Assembly (NCBI GenBank): GCA_029265125.1
Contig: JAJUJX010000003.1
Span: forward strand, 186,001-250,000
Reading direction: 5' to 3'
Length of the DNA: 64,000 bases
Source of the DNA: Tolumonas sp008015085
GTDB lineage: Bacteria > Pseudomonadota > Gammaproteobacteria > Enterobacterales > Aeromonadaceae
Part shown: positions 43,811 through 52,534 of the stretch, piece after piece
How positions within the stretch are numbered: the first letter of the stretch is position 1
Layout of the letters: each line of letters opens with the position of its first letter
Notes under the pieces: model-generated
What the model was told of the DNA's origin: nothing
What the model saw: only the letters and a program-made list of their open reading frames with translations
Databases searched by the model: none
Made by a program: the position numbers and the translations under genes

Positions 43811-44335
43811 ATGGCACTGATAGGTCTGTTCTTTGGTAGTGATACCGGCAATACCGAAGCCGTTGCAGGCATGATCCAGAAAGAGCTGGGTAGCGACGTA
43901 GTCGATGTGCTCGACGTAGCCCAATGTACACATGCAGATTTTGAAAAATATGATTTCCTGATCCTGGGCATTCCAACCTGGTATTACGGCGAATCACAGG
44001 CTGACTGGGATGATTTCTTCCCGGAACTGGAAAAAGTGGATTTCAGCAGCAAACTGGTTGCTATCTTCGGCTGTGGTGATCAGGAAGATTATGCAGAATA
44101 CTTCCTGGATGCAATGGGGACACTGCGTGACCTGGTACAGGCCAAAGGTGCAACTATCGTTGGCTACTGGTCAACTGAGGGTTACCAGTTTGAGGCATCC
44201 AAAGCGCTGGTTGATGATAAACATTTTGTTGGCCTGGGTATCGATGAAGATCGTCAACCTGAACTGACAGCAGAACGTGTCTCAGCCTGGTGTAAGCAGC
44301 TGCGCGAAGAAATGTGTTTATCTGAACTGATGTAA
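43811..44335 (+). CDS. fldA: Flavodoxin I
   Basis: FMN-binding electron carrier. The P-loop for FMN phosphate is FFGSDTGNTEAVAG at the N-terminus; IPTWYYGESQADWDDF and FGCGDQEDYAEYF are the isoalloxazine-binding loops. 174 residues is the long-chain flavodoxin size. In related bacteria it reduces radical SAM enzymes, including PflA (encoded at 20109 here). AAGGA lies 11 bases upstream of the ATG at 43811. A terminator separates it from fur. Confidence 0.96.
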   Translation: MALIGLFFGSDTGNTEAVAGMIQKELGSDVVDVLDVAQCTHADFEKYDFLILGIPTWYYGESQADWDDFFPELEKVDFSSKLVAIFGCGDQEDYAEYFLDAMGTLRDLVQAKGATIVGYWSTEGYQFEASKALVDDKHFVGLGIDEDRQPELTAERVSAWCKQLREEMCLSELM

Positions 44336-44350
44336 TTCAGCTCAATTAAT

Positions 44351-44377
44351 AAAAGCCTGTGAAATTCACGGGCTTTT
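44351..44377 (+). terminator. Terminator after fldA
   Basis: AAAAGCCTGTG, loop AAATT, CACGGGCTTTT with one wobble pair, followed by ATTTAA. Located 15 bases after the fldA stop. Confidence 0.8.
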
Positions 44378-44437
44378 ATTTAATCTAAACTGAACGTTCA
44401 TCCGTATTATACATTTCTTTTTGTTGTATGAGCGCCC

Positions 44438-44443
44438 TATAAT
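44438..44443 (+). promoter_or_regulatory. fur -10 element
   Basis: TATAAT at 44438-44443 with a weak -35 (TTCTTT, 17 bases upstream). A start near 44450 rules out the upstream in-frame ATG codons and supports the fur start at 44496. I do not see a convincing Fur box here. Confidence 0.6.
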
Positions 44444-44495
44444 GGGAAAGCCCTACTCGTTGCAGTCTCAAACTGCCCCAAGAATACAGAGAGCT

Positions 44496-44927
44496 ATGAC
44501 AAACCATAATCAGCAATTGAAAAATGCAGGCCTGAAGGTAACTTCACCACGAGTTAAAATTCTGGACTACCTGCGTCAGCCAGAGTGTCAGCACATCAGC
44601 GCAGAAGATCTTTATAAACTGCTGCTGGATAATGGCGAAGAGATTGGATTAGCCACTGTGTATCGTGTTCTGAATCAGTTTGATGATGCTGGAATTGTTA
44701 CACGCCACCATTTTGAAGGTGGGAAGTCTGTTTTTGAATTAGCCCAGCAAGAGCACCACGACCATCTGGTCTGTCTAGATTGCGGAAGTGTTGTGGAATT
44801 CTCAGACGAAATTATCGAACAGCGTCAGAAAGAAATCGCTGCTCAGCATGGCATGACTCTGACCAACCATAGTCTGTATCTTTACGGCCACTGCAATAAA
44901 GAAGAGTGTCGTAATCGCAAGAAATAA
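44496..44927 (+). CDS. fur: Ferric uptake regulator Fur
   Basis: Fe(II)-dependent repressor of iron genes. The 143-residue protein has a winged helix (LKNAGLKVTSPRVKILDYL, EIGLATVYRVLNQFDDAGIV) and the metal sites EHHDHLVCLDCGSVVEF and YGHCNKEEC. I use the ATG at 44496 (MTNHNQQLKNAGLK), which matches the Fur N-terminus. The fldA-fur order is shared with enterobacteria and Vibrio. A bidirectional terminator follows. Confidence 0.96.
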   Translation: MTNHNQQLKNAGLKVTSPRVKILDYLRQPECQHISAEDLYKLLLDNGEEIGLATVYRVLNQFDDAGIVTRHHFEGGKSVFELAQQEHHDHLVCLDCGSVVEFSDEIIEQRQKEIAAQHGMTLTNHSLYLYGHCNKEECRNRKK

Positions 44928-44950
44928 CAATTAGTTATTCTATTCCAGAT

Positions 44951-44980
44951 AAAAATCCCGCCTCTTACAGCGGGATTTTT
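44951..44980. terminator. Bidirectional terminator between fur and slyD
   Basis: AAAAATCCCGC (44951-44961), loop CTCTTACA, GCGGGATTTTT (44970-44980), then two more T. Serves the convergent fur and slyD genes. Confidence 0.92.
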
Positions 44981-44990
44981 TTGCATCTGA

Positions 44991-45650
44991 TTAATGTTTG
45001 CAGCCGCCATGGCCACCGCAACATTCATGCTCGTCATCATCATGCGCGTGACCTTTTCCACCACAGCATTCGTGATCGTCATCATGACCGTGACCACCAC
45101 AGCAGCCTTCTTCATCATGTGAGTGACCATGACCACCGCAGCAACCATCGCCGTGACCATGATGGTGGTGATGCCCGCAACCTTCGTCACCATGCACATG
45201 GCCATGCGCAATCTCTTCCGCAGTTGCCGCACGCACACCACGCACATTTACTTTGAAATGCAGATCCATGCCAGCCAGTGGATGGTTAGCATCTACTTTT
45301 ACGAATTCTTCTGAAACTTCAACGATGGTGACAGGACGATGGCCATCATCAGTATCCGCCACAAAGGTATCACCTTCGGCAACTTCCATGCCGTCAAACA
45401 GCTCACCAGGTACTTCCTGCACCAGAGATTCTTCATATTCACCATAAGCATCCATTGCCGGAACAGTCAGTTCAAAGCTGTCGCCTTCTTCACGGTCATA
45501 CAAGGCATTTTCCAGTCCTGGAACTAAAAAGCCACTGCCATGCAGGTACACTAGCGGCTCACGGCCTTCGGTGGTATCCAGCACTTCGCCAGCATCGTCT
45601 GATACAGTGTAATCCAGCGTAACTACGCTCAAATGAGTAATCTTCATCAT
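44991..45650 (-). CDS. slyD: FKBP-type prolyl isomerase and metallochaperone SlyD
   Basis: SlyD is a cytoplasmic peptidyl-prolyl isomerase that also binds nickel and supports hydrogenase maturation. The FKBP core (EVLDTTEGREPLVYLHGSGFLVPGLE) is split by the insert-in-flap chaperone domain (about 75-130, EVPGELFDGMEVAEGDTF). From about residue 150 the tail is almost all His, Cys, Gly and Asp, with four CCGG modules, longer than in E. coli (219 against 196 residues). The first of two ATGs is used; either is possible. It is adjacent to divergent yheS, a neighbourhood also found in enterobacteria. Confidence 0.95.
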   Translation of the reverse strand: MMKITHLSVVTLDYTVSDDAGEVLDTTEGREPLVYLHGSGFLVPGLENALYDREEGDSFELTVPAMDAYGEYEESLVQEVPGELFDGMEVAEGDTFVADTDDGHRPVTIVEVSEEFVKVDANHPLAGMDLHFKVNVRGVRAATAEEIAHGHVHGDEGCGHHHHHGHGDGCCGGHGHSHDEEGCCGGHGHDDDHECCGGKGHAHDDDEHECCGGHGGCKH

Positions 45651-45756
45651 GCATCCCGGTTAAATATAGCTACAAGTTTTCTCAGCATACCGGAAAAATC
45701 GGCTGATGCACAATCATGCCCTTCATTAAGCTGCTGCCCGTTATCGCATTTCCCCG

Positions 45757-45762
45757 TATAAT
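45757..45762 (+). promoter_or_regulatory. yheS -10 element
   Basis: TATAAT 32 bases before the yheS ATG; the -35 region is weak. Plausible promoter for the yheS-rlmJ pair. Confidence 0.5.
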
Positions 45763-45794
45763 GACCTTTTGTTTTCCGCCGAATTATTCCCGTC

Positions 45795-47732
45795 ATGATC
45801 ATCGTATCTCAAATCACACTGTTACGAGGCAATAAGCCTTTATTAGAAGACGCAACGGCTACTATTCATCCTGGTCACAAAGTCGGGTTAGTTGGAAAAA
45901 ACGGCTGTGGAAAATCGAGTTTTTTTGCATTACTAAAAAATGAACTGACCGTGGATGCAGGCTCTATTTCAATTCCGGCACAATGGCAAATTGCCACAGT
46001 GGCACAGGAAACACCAGCACTTGAATGTTCAGCTCTCGACTATGTGATCGATGGTGACAGAGAATTTCGCCAGCTGGAACAGCAACTGCAGGAAGCTGAG
46101 CAGCACGGTGATGGCATCAAAATTGCCGAATTGCATGGCAAGTTGGATGCTGCCGGTGCTTATACTATCCGCGCGCGTGCCGGCGAATTGCTGCATGGTT
46201 TAGGCTTCAGCAGCGAGCAACATGCTCAGCCTGTCTCCGCGTTTTCCGGTGGCTGGCGTATGCGCCTTAACCTGGCACAGGCTCTGATTTGTCGTTCTGA
46301 CCTGCTGCTACTCGATGAACCCACCAACCACCTTGATTTAGATGCAGTGATCTGGCTGGAAAGCTGGCTACGTTCATACCGTGGTACGTTGATTCTTATT
46401 TCGCATGATCGTGATTTTCTGGATCGCGTCATCGGTCGTATCATTCACATCGAGAATGGCAAACTCAACGAATACACCGGTGGCTATTCTGATTTCGAAA
46501 TCCAGCGGGCCTCGGCCTTAGCCCAGCAGCAATCTATGTATGAAAAGCAGCAGCAAGCGCTGAGTAAAATGCAGGATTATGTCGATCGTTTCCGCTACAA
46601 AGCGACCAAAGCCCGTCAGGCTCAAAGCCGTCTGAAGGCGATGGAACGGATGGAATTGATCCTGCCTGCACATGTCGACTCACAATTTCAGTTCCAATTC
46701 CGCGAGCCGGATAGCCTGCCGACTCCGCTGATCAGCATGGAAAATTTAAGTGCTGGTTATGGTGAAAAGCTGATCCTGGAAAAAATCAAACTGAACCTGG
46801 TGCCAGGTTCCCGCATTGGCCTGCTTGGCCGTAACGGTGCAGGGAAATCAACCTTCATTAAATTACTGGCAGGCGAGCTGCAACCACTCTCCGGTAAGTT
46901 AGAGCCAAGCAGAGGCGTTAAAATTGGTTACTTTGCCCAGCATCAGCTGGAATCACTACAAAAGGGTGATTCGCCTTTACAGCATCTGACCCGCCTTGCC
47001 GGTAACCGCCCGGAGCAGGAACTGCGTAATTTCCTGGGAGGATTTGGTTTTCATGGCGATCAGGCTCTCGACCCCGTAGACACTTTTTCGGGTGGCGAAA
47101 AAGCTCGTCTGGTATTAGCCCTGCTGGTATGGCAAAAACCGAATCTGCTGCTGCTTGACGAACCAACCAACCATCTTGATCTGGAGATGCGTGAAGCGTT
47201 GACTCTGGCTCTGCAAGGTTTCGAGGGTGCTATGGTGATCGTCTCGCATGATCGTCATTTACTGCGAACCACGACGGATGAGTTTTATCTGGTTCATCAG
47301 AAACGACTCGAGCCGTTTGATGGCGATCTGGATGATTACCACAAATGGTTAACGGAGCAGGATAAAGCCGGCATTGATACGAAAACCGATGCAGGTAATA
47401 CAGTAGCTGCGCCTCAAAGTGCAGCAGCCCGTAAAGACCAGAAACGCAGGGAAGCTGATTTCCGACAGCAAACCCGACCTCTGCGTCAGAAGCTGGAAAA
47501 ATACGAACAACAAATGGCGAAATTGCAAGATAAGCTCAGTGAGATCGAACAAGCATTAGCAGATCCGGCCATCTATCAGGATAACGCCAAAAACCGGCTG
47601 ACTGATTTATTAGCCAAACAAGGCCCACTGAAAAATGATCTCGAACAGGCTGAAATGGAATGGATGGATATTTCAGAACAACTGGAACAGATGGAACAAC
47701 AATTCGCCAGTGAAATGGCAACGCAGGAATAA
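45795..47732 (+). CDS. yheS: ABC-F ATPase YheS
   Basis: A 645-residue soluble ABC-F protein with two ATPase modules and no membrane segment. Module 1 has Walker A GLVGKNGCGKSS, signature FSGGWRMRLNLAQAL and LLLLDEPTNHLD; module 2 has GLLGRNGAGKST, FSGGEKARLVLALL and LLLLDEPTNHLD. The interdomain linker (about 240-315) and a C-terminal coiled coil (about 550-640, rich in Glu, Gln, Lys) are typical. ABC-F proteins act on the ribosomal E site to relieve stalling; the exact YheS role is inferred. rlmJ follows 3 bases after. Confidence 0.95.
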   Translation: MIIVSQITLLRGNKPLLEDATATIHPGHKVGLVGKNGCGKSSFFALLKNELTVDAGSISIPAQWQIATVAQETPALECSALDYVIDGDREFRQLEQQLQEAEQHGDGIKIAELHGKLDAAGAYTIRARAGELLHGLGFSSEQHAQPVSAFSGGWRMRLNLAQALICRSDLLLLDEPTNHLDLDAVIWLESWLRSYRGTLILISHDRDFLDRVIGRIIHIENGKLNEYTGGYSDFEIQRASALAQQQSMYEKQQQALSKMQDYVDRFRYKATKARQAQSRLKAMERMELILPAHVDSQFQFQFREPDSLPTPLISMENLSAGYGEKLILEKIKLNLVPGSRIGLLGRNGAGKSTFIKLLAGELQPLSGKLEPSRGVKIGYFAQHQLESLQKGDSPLQHLTRLAGNRPEQELRNFLGGFGFHGDQALDPVDTFSGGEKARLVLALLVWQKPNLLLLDEPTNHLDLEMREALTLALQGFEGAMVIVSHDRHLLRTTTDEFYLVHQKRLEPFDGDLDDYHKWLTEQDKAGIDTKTDAGNTVAAPQSAAARKDQKRREADFRQQTRPLRQKLEKYEQQMAKLQDKLSEIEQALADPAIYQDNAKNRLTDLLAKQGPLKNDLEQAEMEWMDISEQLEQMEQQFASEMATQE

Positions 47733-47735
47733 TTC

Positions 47736-48581
47736 ATGCTCAGTTATCGTCACGCATTTCATGCCGGCAACCATGCCGACATATTAAAACATGCCGTACT
47801 CAGTCTACTGATTGAGCAACTAAAGCAAAAAGAGAAACCTTTCTGTTATCTCGATACCCATTCCGGCGGCGGCTGTTATGACCTAACCGGAGAATGGGCC
47901 AATAAGAAAGCAGAGTATCTTGATGGTATTGCCCGCCTTTGGCCACAGCGAGACCAATGGCCGGCACTGCAGAGTTACTTTAGCTGTATAGCCTCATTAA
48001 ATGACGATGCTTTACATTATTACCCTGGCTCCCCAGAAATCGCTCGCGCCCTGCTACGCGAGCAGGATCGTCTTGTGTTGATGGAATTACACAACAACGA
48101 GATCGACGTCCTGCGTCAGCATATGCACCGGGATAAGCGTGTAGCGCTGCATCACCGGGATGGATTTGAAGGTCTGGTGGCGCTGACACCGCCAACGCCT
48201 CGCCGGGGGCTTGCACTCATCGATCCGCCGTATGAGCTAAAAGAAGATTACGATCGGGTCGTTAAAACACTGGCAAAAGTCTGGCAACGCTGGCCTGTTG
48301 GGATCTGCGTTGTCTGGTATCCAATTCTGGGGAAAGAGGCAGATCGCAGTCAGCGCATGCTCAAAGAGTGCGAAAAACTGGGTATTCCGATGCTGACAGC
48401 TGAACTTTCCGTTCAGGCGCAATCACCAACCTGGGGAATGCATGGCTCTGGAATGGCGATATTCAATCCACCTTGGCAATTTGAACAAAAGCTGGAACAA
48501 CTGCTCCCGGCATTGTGTGAATTACTGGCCATTACGCCGCAGGCGAGCTGGTCAATCAATGCATGTAATCAGGAACAATAA
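47736..48581 (+). CDS. rlmJ: 23S rRNA (adenine-2030 N6) methyltransferase RlmJ
   Basis: A 281-residue S-adenosylmethionine-dependent methyltransferase. The N-terminus YRHAFHAGNHADILKHAVL, the AdoMet-binding YLDTHSGGGCYDL and the catalytic LIDPPYELKEDY motif are the RlmJ signature. AGGA lies upstream within the end of yheS, three bases away, so the two ribosome-related genes are likely co-transcribed. In E. coli rlmJ sits by other genes (gor), so the pairing with yheS is a local feature. Confidence 0.95.
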   Translation: MLSYRHAFHAGNHADILKHAVLSLLIEQLKQKEKPFCYLDTHSGGGCYDLTGEWANKKAEYLDGIARLWPQRDQWPALQSYFSCIASLNDDALHYYPGSPEIARALLREQDRLVLMELHNNEIDVLRQHMHRDKRVALHHRDGFEGLVALTPPTPRRGLALIDPPYELKEDYDRVVKTLAKVWQRWPVGICVVWYPILGKEADRSQRMLKECEKLGIPMLTAELSVQAQSPTWGMHGSGMAIFNPPWQFEQKLEQLLPALCELLAITPQASWSINACNQEQ

Positions 48582-48850
48582 TCCTGATCTGTGGCAGCCA
48601 TTTAAATCATATAATTTGAATGGTAAGCCACATGAATCCGCATATTTATTCTCATTTTATAAAAATTTTTTATGAGAATCGTATATTCACAATATTCTTT
48701 ATTTCCCGCCAAAAACCGACGATTCGACAAGCTAAAATCCAATAAAAGGCTATCTTGTCAGATTTTTTTGCCAAAAAACCACACATATCCCCGTCATTAA
48801 TTCTAAAAAAAACACAATTATCACGGGTCTATCAAAATTAGCGATATATT
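48582..48850. other. AT-rich gap after rlmJ
   Basis: No gene seen. It contains an imperfect AT-rich palindrome (CTCAT near 48650 to ATGAG near 48675, with A and T runs between), which may end the rlmJ transcript, and long A/T tracts up to the decarboxylase promoter. Confidence 0.4.
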
Positions 48851-48855
48851 TACTA

Positions 48856-48883
48856 TTGCACTGTCACACAAAAGCCCGATAAT
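48856..48883 (+). promoter_or_regulatory. Promoter of the decarboxylase gene
   Basis: TTGCAC (48856-48861), 16 bases, GATAAT (48878-48883). A start near 48890 leaves a leader of about 90 bases before the ATG at 48981. Confidence 0.6.
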
Positions 48884-48889
48884 GCGCCG

Positions 48890-48980
48890 GATTTTTTATA
48901 AAGCATCGCGCTCTGCTTGATCGGACAGAGCGTATCACTGGTGACAGGGCCGTGGCCCTTTTGTGAGGTGTAAACATACA
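48890..48980 (+). promoter_or_regulatory. Structured leader of the decarboxylase gene
   Basis: Three consecutive dyads: CGCTCTG/CAGAGCG (48909-48932, 10-base loop), TCACTGGTGA (48935-48944), and AGGGC-CGTG-GCCCT (48946-48959) followed by TTTT to 48962. The last looks like a small intrinsic terminator and stands just before the GAGGTG ribosome site (48965-48970). A regulatory RNA (attenuator or riboswitch) is possible; no known class was recognised. Confidence 0.5.
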
Positions 48981-50129
48981 ATGAACAACGAAATCGTCCC
49001 TGCTGAACTGGATTACCGCGAACTGATCGCGACTTATGGTTCCCCTCTGCTGGTTCTGGATCAGGCCGCAGTCCGTAAACAGTACCGCTCGCTAGTTAAC
49101 GCCCTGCCAGGCGTGCGTATGCACTATGCGTTAAAGCCATTACCTCATTCAGCTGTTGTTGCCACGCTGAAAGCAGAAGGTTGTGGTTTCGATTTAGCGA
49201 CGAACGGCGAAGTTGATGTGATGCTGGAAAATCAGATCACCCCGGACGATTGTATTCATACTCACCCGATCAAGCGTGACAGTGATATCCGTTATGCTTT
49301 GGAATACGGCTGCAAAGTTTTCGTATTCGATAACCCTGTTGAACTCGACAAGTTCATTCCTTATCAGGATAAAGCACAGCTACTACTGCGCGTCAGTTTC
49401 CCAAATCCGGAAACCAAGGTAGATTTGTCCAAGAAATTTGGCTGTACCCCAGAAGCAGCTTTACCGTTGCTGCGTAAAGCTAAATCAATGGGATTAAACG
49501 TTATTGGTCTGTCTTTCCACGTTGGCTCACAGGTGCCTAACGCTCGCCGTCATGTAGAAGCGATTACTTCCTGTAATCAAATCATCCGTGATGCTGCCGC
49601 TGAAGGTATTACGTTGCAGGTGCTGGATATTGGTGGTGGTTTCCCGGTTAACTACGGTGCTGACGGCACTGATTTCAATATCTATGACTTCTGTGCTCCG
49701 ATCCGTGAAGCATTAAGCCAAACACCAGAAGGTATACGTAAGCTGGCAGAGCCAGGTCGTTTTATCTGTGCTCCGTGTATGACGTCAGTAGCCAGCGTTA
49801 TGGGCAAAGCAGAACGCTTTGGTCGTACTTGGTATTATCTGGATGATGGTTTATACGGCAGTTATAGCGGTCAGTTATTTGATCATATCAACTACCCTAA
49901 ATCTGCACCTTATGCAGTGGGCGAAGCCAAACCAGCAGTTCTGGCCGGTCCAACTTGCGATAGTATTGATGTGATTGCTGATGATATTGATCTGCCAGAT
50001 ATGAATGTCGGCGATGTCATCATCGGAAAAATGATGGGCGCATACACTTGGGCATCAGCGACAGAATTTAACTTCTTCCGCAAAGCCAGTATTCTGGTTG
50101 TAGATAGCCAGGAAGGCTCAGGAAAATAG
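48981..50129 (+). CDS. Type III PLP-dependent lysine/ornithine decarboxylase
   Basis: A 382-residue enzyme with the alanine racemase/eukaryotic ornithine decarboxylase fold. The PLP Lys is in MHYALKPLPHSAV, the glycine-rich phosphate loop in LDIGGGFPVNYG, ELAEPGRF-like LAEPGRFICAPC binds PLP, and the active-site Cys is in LAGPTCDSIDVI. Its size and motifs fit the bacterial lysine/ornithine decarboxylases that supply cadaverine or putrescine; which is preferred cannot be told from the sequence. I use the ATG at 48981; an upstream GTG (48963) would overlap the ribosome site. It is a single-gene unit with its own leader and terminator. Confidence 0.88.
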   Translation: MNNEIVPAELDYRELIATYGSPLLVLDQAAVRKQYRSLVNALPGVRMHYALKPLPHSAVVATLKAEGCGFDLATNGEVDVMLENQITPDDCIHTHPIKRDSDIRYALEYGCKVFVFDNPVELDKFIPYQDKAQLLLRVSFPNPETKVDLSKKFGCTPEAALPLLRKAKSMGLNVIGLSFHVGSQVPNARRHVEAITSCNQIIRDAAAEGITLQVLDIGGGFPVNYGADGTDFNIYDFCAPIREALSQTPEGIRKLAEPGRFICAPCMTSVASVMGKAERFGRTWYYLDDGLYGSYSGQLFDHINYPKSAPYAVGEAKPAVLAGPTCDSIDVIADDIDLPDMNVGDVIIGKMMGAYTWASATEFNFFRKASILVVDSQEGSGK

Positions 50130-50154
50130 TATTCCTGCTAAAAATTATATGCAG

Positions 50155-50186
50155 AAAGGGCGACCGTGCTGGCCGCCCTTTTGTTT
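50155..50186 (+). terminator. Terminator after the decarboxylase gene
   Basis: AAAGGGCG (50155-50162) pairs with CGCCCTTT (50174-50181), with an inner CC/GG pair, then TTGTTT. Lies between the convergent decarboxylase and pdxJ. Confidence 0.85.
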
Positions 50187-50197
50187 ATCCGAAATAA

Positions 50198-50929
50198 TTA
50201 CTGACGCGCTTCAACCATTAATCGTTTCATTTCCGCAACTGCTTCTGGCAAGCCAGTAAACACCGCACGGCCAATAATGGCATGACCGATATTGAGCTCA
50301 TTCATTTCTGGAATCGCCGCAATCGCCTGCACATTATGATAATGCAATCCATGACCCGCATTCACTTTCAGCCCTTGCTGAGATGCATAGGTAGCCGCTT
50401 CAGCAATACGTTGTAATTCCTGCTGCTGTGCTTCTTCTGTTTCTGCATCCGCATAGCGGCCAGTATGGATTTCAATATAAGGTGCACCTGATGCCACTGC
50501 CGCATCGATCTGAGCATGATCAGCATCAATGAACAAAGAGACTTTAGTTCCTACAGCTGACAAACGGGTTACAGCTTCCTGAATACGAGCAACCTGCGAT
50601 GCTACGTCCAAACCACCTTCTGTTGTCACTTCCTGACGCTTTTCCGGAACCAGACACACAAAATGAGGCTTGATTCGGCATGCGATTTCCAGCATTTCAT
50701 CTGTAACTGCCATTTCCAGATTCATACGGGTTTTGATGGTGTTACGCAGGATCTCAACATCACGATCGGTGATATGACGGCGATCTTCACGCAAATGCAC
50801 GGTGATCCCTTCAGCTCCCGCCTGTTCCGCCAGGGCCGCAGCAAAAACTGGATCAGGATATGCTGTACCACGCGCGTTACGAACCGTGGCGACATGATCA
50901 ATATTCACACCCAATAATATCTTGCTCAC
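50198..50929 (-). CDS. pdxJ: Pyridoxine 5'-phosphate synthase PdxJ
   Basis: PdxJ condenses 1-deoxyxylulose 5-phosphate with 3-amino-2-oxopropyl phosphate to pyridoxine phosphate, the last step of the DXP-dependent vitamin B6 route. LLGVNIDHVATVRNARGT opens the protein; EGITVHLREDRRHI and NAGHGLHYHNV are the active-site motifs. 243 residues equals the E. coli length. The start is GTG at 50929 with AGGAG six bases upstream, overlapping the recO stop (GTGA). PLP made here would serve enzymes such as the neighbouring decarboxylase. Confidence 0.96.
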   Translation of the reverse strand: MSKILLGVNIDHVATVRNARGTAYPDPVFAAALAEQAGAEGITVHLREDRRHITDRDVEILRNTIKTRMNLEMAVTDEMLEIACRIKPHFVCLVPEKRQEVTTEGGLDVASQVARIQEAVTRLSAVGTKVSLFIDADHAQIDAAVASGAPYIEIHTGRYADAETEEAQQQELQRIAEAATYASQQGLKVNAGHGLHYHNVQAIAAIPEMNELNIGHAIIGRAVFTGLPEAVAEMKRLMVEARQ

Positions 50930-51645
50930 TCTGATCTCCTTGCTATAAACGAAGAATAAAGCTCCCTGCTTTTCAGGGGACGATTTCCTAATAACGCAGC
51001 TAACGCCTGTCGACAAAAACGACGGGCCGCAGCCGAAATATTCTCATCTGAAAAATTCTGATCCCCGATCCCGATTAATTCCCGACCGGAAAAAAGAGCA
51101 CGATCACGCAACGCGGATGGTATAAAACCAGCCTCTGGTTCATAACGGTAAAAAGCCGTTGGCTCTACGGGTAAACCGTCAACAGAATAATAAAAATCCG
51201 GGCTGTAACCCAGCTGCTGCAGTAACAGTAACTCAAACTGGCGTAACACAGAAAGGATCGGCTGTGACTCCGTTAGAGCCAGCAAAGTCTGAAAATAACT
51301 GCTGAATAATCCCTGATACTCGGTGTCCGGTTCTAATAAATAATACAGCAGCTCATTTAAGTACATGGCACTAAACAACCGCTCGCCCTGAAGCACAATC
51401 TGGGGGCTGCTGGCTTCAAGATGGACTAATGTCTTTAAATTGCTTTTACCACTATATCGGATATGAAGAGGCAAAAAGGGCTGAAGCAGCCCTTTTGTTG
51501 AAGAACGGGATGAACGGGAACCTCTGGCGACAACAGAGATTTTGCCGGCGGAAGCGACAAACAGCTCCACCAGCTGGCTGGTTTCCCGATAAGGACGGGT
51601 GTGCAAAACAAATGCCGGCAATAACTCCGGCTCAGTCATCACCAT
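50926..51645 (-). CDS. recO: DNA repair protein RecO
   Basis: RecO loads RecA with RecR and anneals SSB-coated strands. The OB-fold N-terminus reads AFVLHTRPYRETSQLVELF, then SRSSTKGLLQPFLPLHIRYSG (first 20 residues diagnostic); the helical C-terminal part has ELLYYLLEPDTEYQGLFSSY and ends GNRPLKSRELY. 239 residues. Start at 51645 or the second ATG at 51639; both overlap the end of era. It is in the lepA-lepB-rnc-era-recO-pdxJ run. Confidence 0.94.
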   Translation of the reverse strand: MVMTEPELLPAFVLHTRPYRETSQLVELFVASAGKISVVARGSRSSRSSTKGLLQPFLPLHIRYSGKSNLKTLVHLEASSPQIVLQGERLFSAMYLNELLYYLLEPDTEYQGLFSSYFQTLLALTESQPILSVLRQFELLLLQQLGYSPDFYYSVDGLPVEPTAFYRYEPEAGFIPSALRDRALFSGRELIGIGDQNFSDENISAAARRFCRQALAALLGNRPLKSRELYSSFIARRSE

Positions 51646-52534
51646 AACCTAAGCTGCGCAGGGCCCGTTCATCATCAGCCCAGCCTGATTTCACTTTGAC
51701 CCAAAGCTCTAAGAATACACGCTGGCCAAACAACCGTTCCATATCCAGCCGGGCTTCGGTACCAATCACCTTGAGTTTTTCACCCTTGTTACCAATCACC
51801 ATTTTTTTCTGGCCTTCGCGCTCAACCAGAATCAGTGCATTGATGTGGAAAAGACCGTCTTCCTCGACTTTGAAACGCTCAATTTCCACTGTCACAGAAT
51901 ATGGCAACTCTTCGCCCATAAACCGCATCAGTTTTTCACGGACAATCTCTGATGCCATGAAGCGGGAACTGCGGTCGGTAATATAGTCTTCTGGGAAATA
52001 ATGTTGCCCTTCAGGAAGTAATTGTCGCGCCATTTCACGGATTTTATCGACGTTTGTTCCTTTGGTTGCCGAAATTGGCAGGATCTCAGCAAAATTCCCT
52101 TTCTGCGCCAGCCATTGCAGATGAGGTAATAACACTTCTTTATCTTTGATGTTATCGACTTTATTCACAGCCAGCACAACAGGGCAACGAACATGACGCA
52201 GTTTATTCAGCACCATTTCGTCATCATCTGTCCATTGCGTGCCATCGACGACAAACACCACCATCTCTACATCGCCCAGCGAGCTGGTTGCCGCACGGTT
52301 CATCAACCGGTTAATAGCTCGCTTTTCTTCGATATGCAGACCTGGCGTATCTACAAAAACGGTCTGATAAGCACCTTGCGTATCAATACCCAAAATACGG
52401 TGACGCGTGGTCTGTGGTTTACGCGATGTAATACTGACTTTTTGCCCGAGCAATTTATTCAGTAATGTTGATTTACCAACATTGGGCCGTCCTACAATCG
52501 CCACAAAGCCACAGTAGGTTTGTTCTTCGGTCAT
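51632..52534 (-). CDS. era: GTPase Era
   Basis: Era binds 16S rRNA and helps 30S assembly. The GTPase motifs are G1 GRPNVGKSTLLN, G3 DTPGLH and G4 NKVD; the C-terminal KH domain has VIGNKGEKLKVIGTEARLDM. 300 residues is standard. Its ATG overlaps the rnc stop (ATGA) and its stop region overlaps recO, indicating tight translational coupling with RNase III and RecO. Confidence 0.97.
   Translation of the reverse strand: MTEEQTYCGFVAIVGRPNVGKSTLLNKLLGQKVSITSRKPQTTRHRILGIDTQGAYQTVFVDTPGLHIEEKRAINRLMNRAATSSLGDVEMVVFVVDGTQWTDDDEMVLNKLRHVRCPVVLAVNKVDNIKDKEVLLPHLQWLAQKGNFAEILPISATKGTNVDKIREMARQLLPEGQHYFPEDYITDRSSRFMASEIVREKLMRFMGEELPYSVTVEIERFKVEEDGLFHINALILVEREGQKKMVIGNKGEKLKVIGTEARLDMERLFGQRVFLELWVKVKSGWADDERALRSLGYGDD

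Noticed and set aside
44991..45200. Short repeats resembling a CRISPR array
   Set aside because: They are in-frame codon repeats for the Cys/His/Gly tail of SlyD, with no equal-length spacers.
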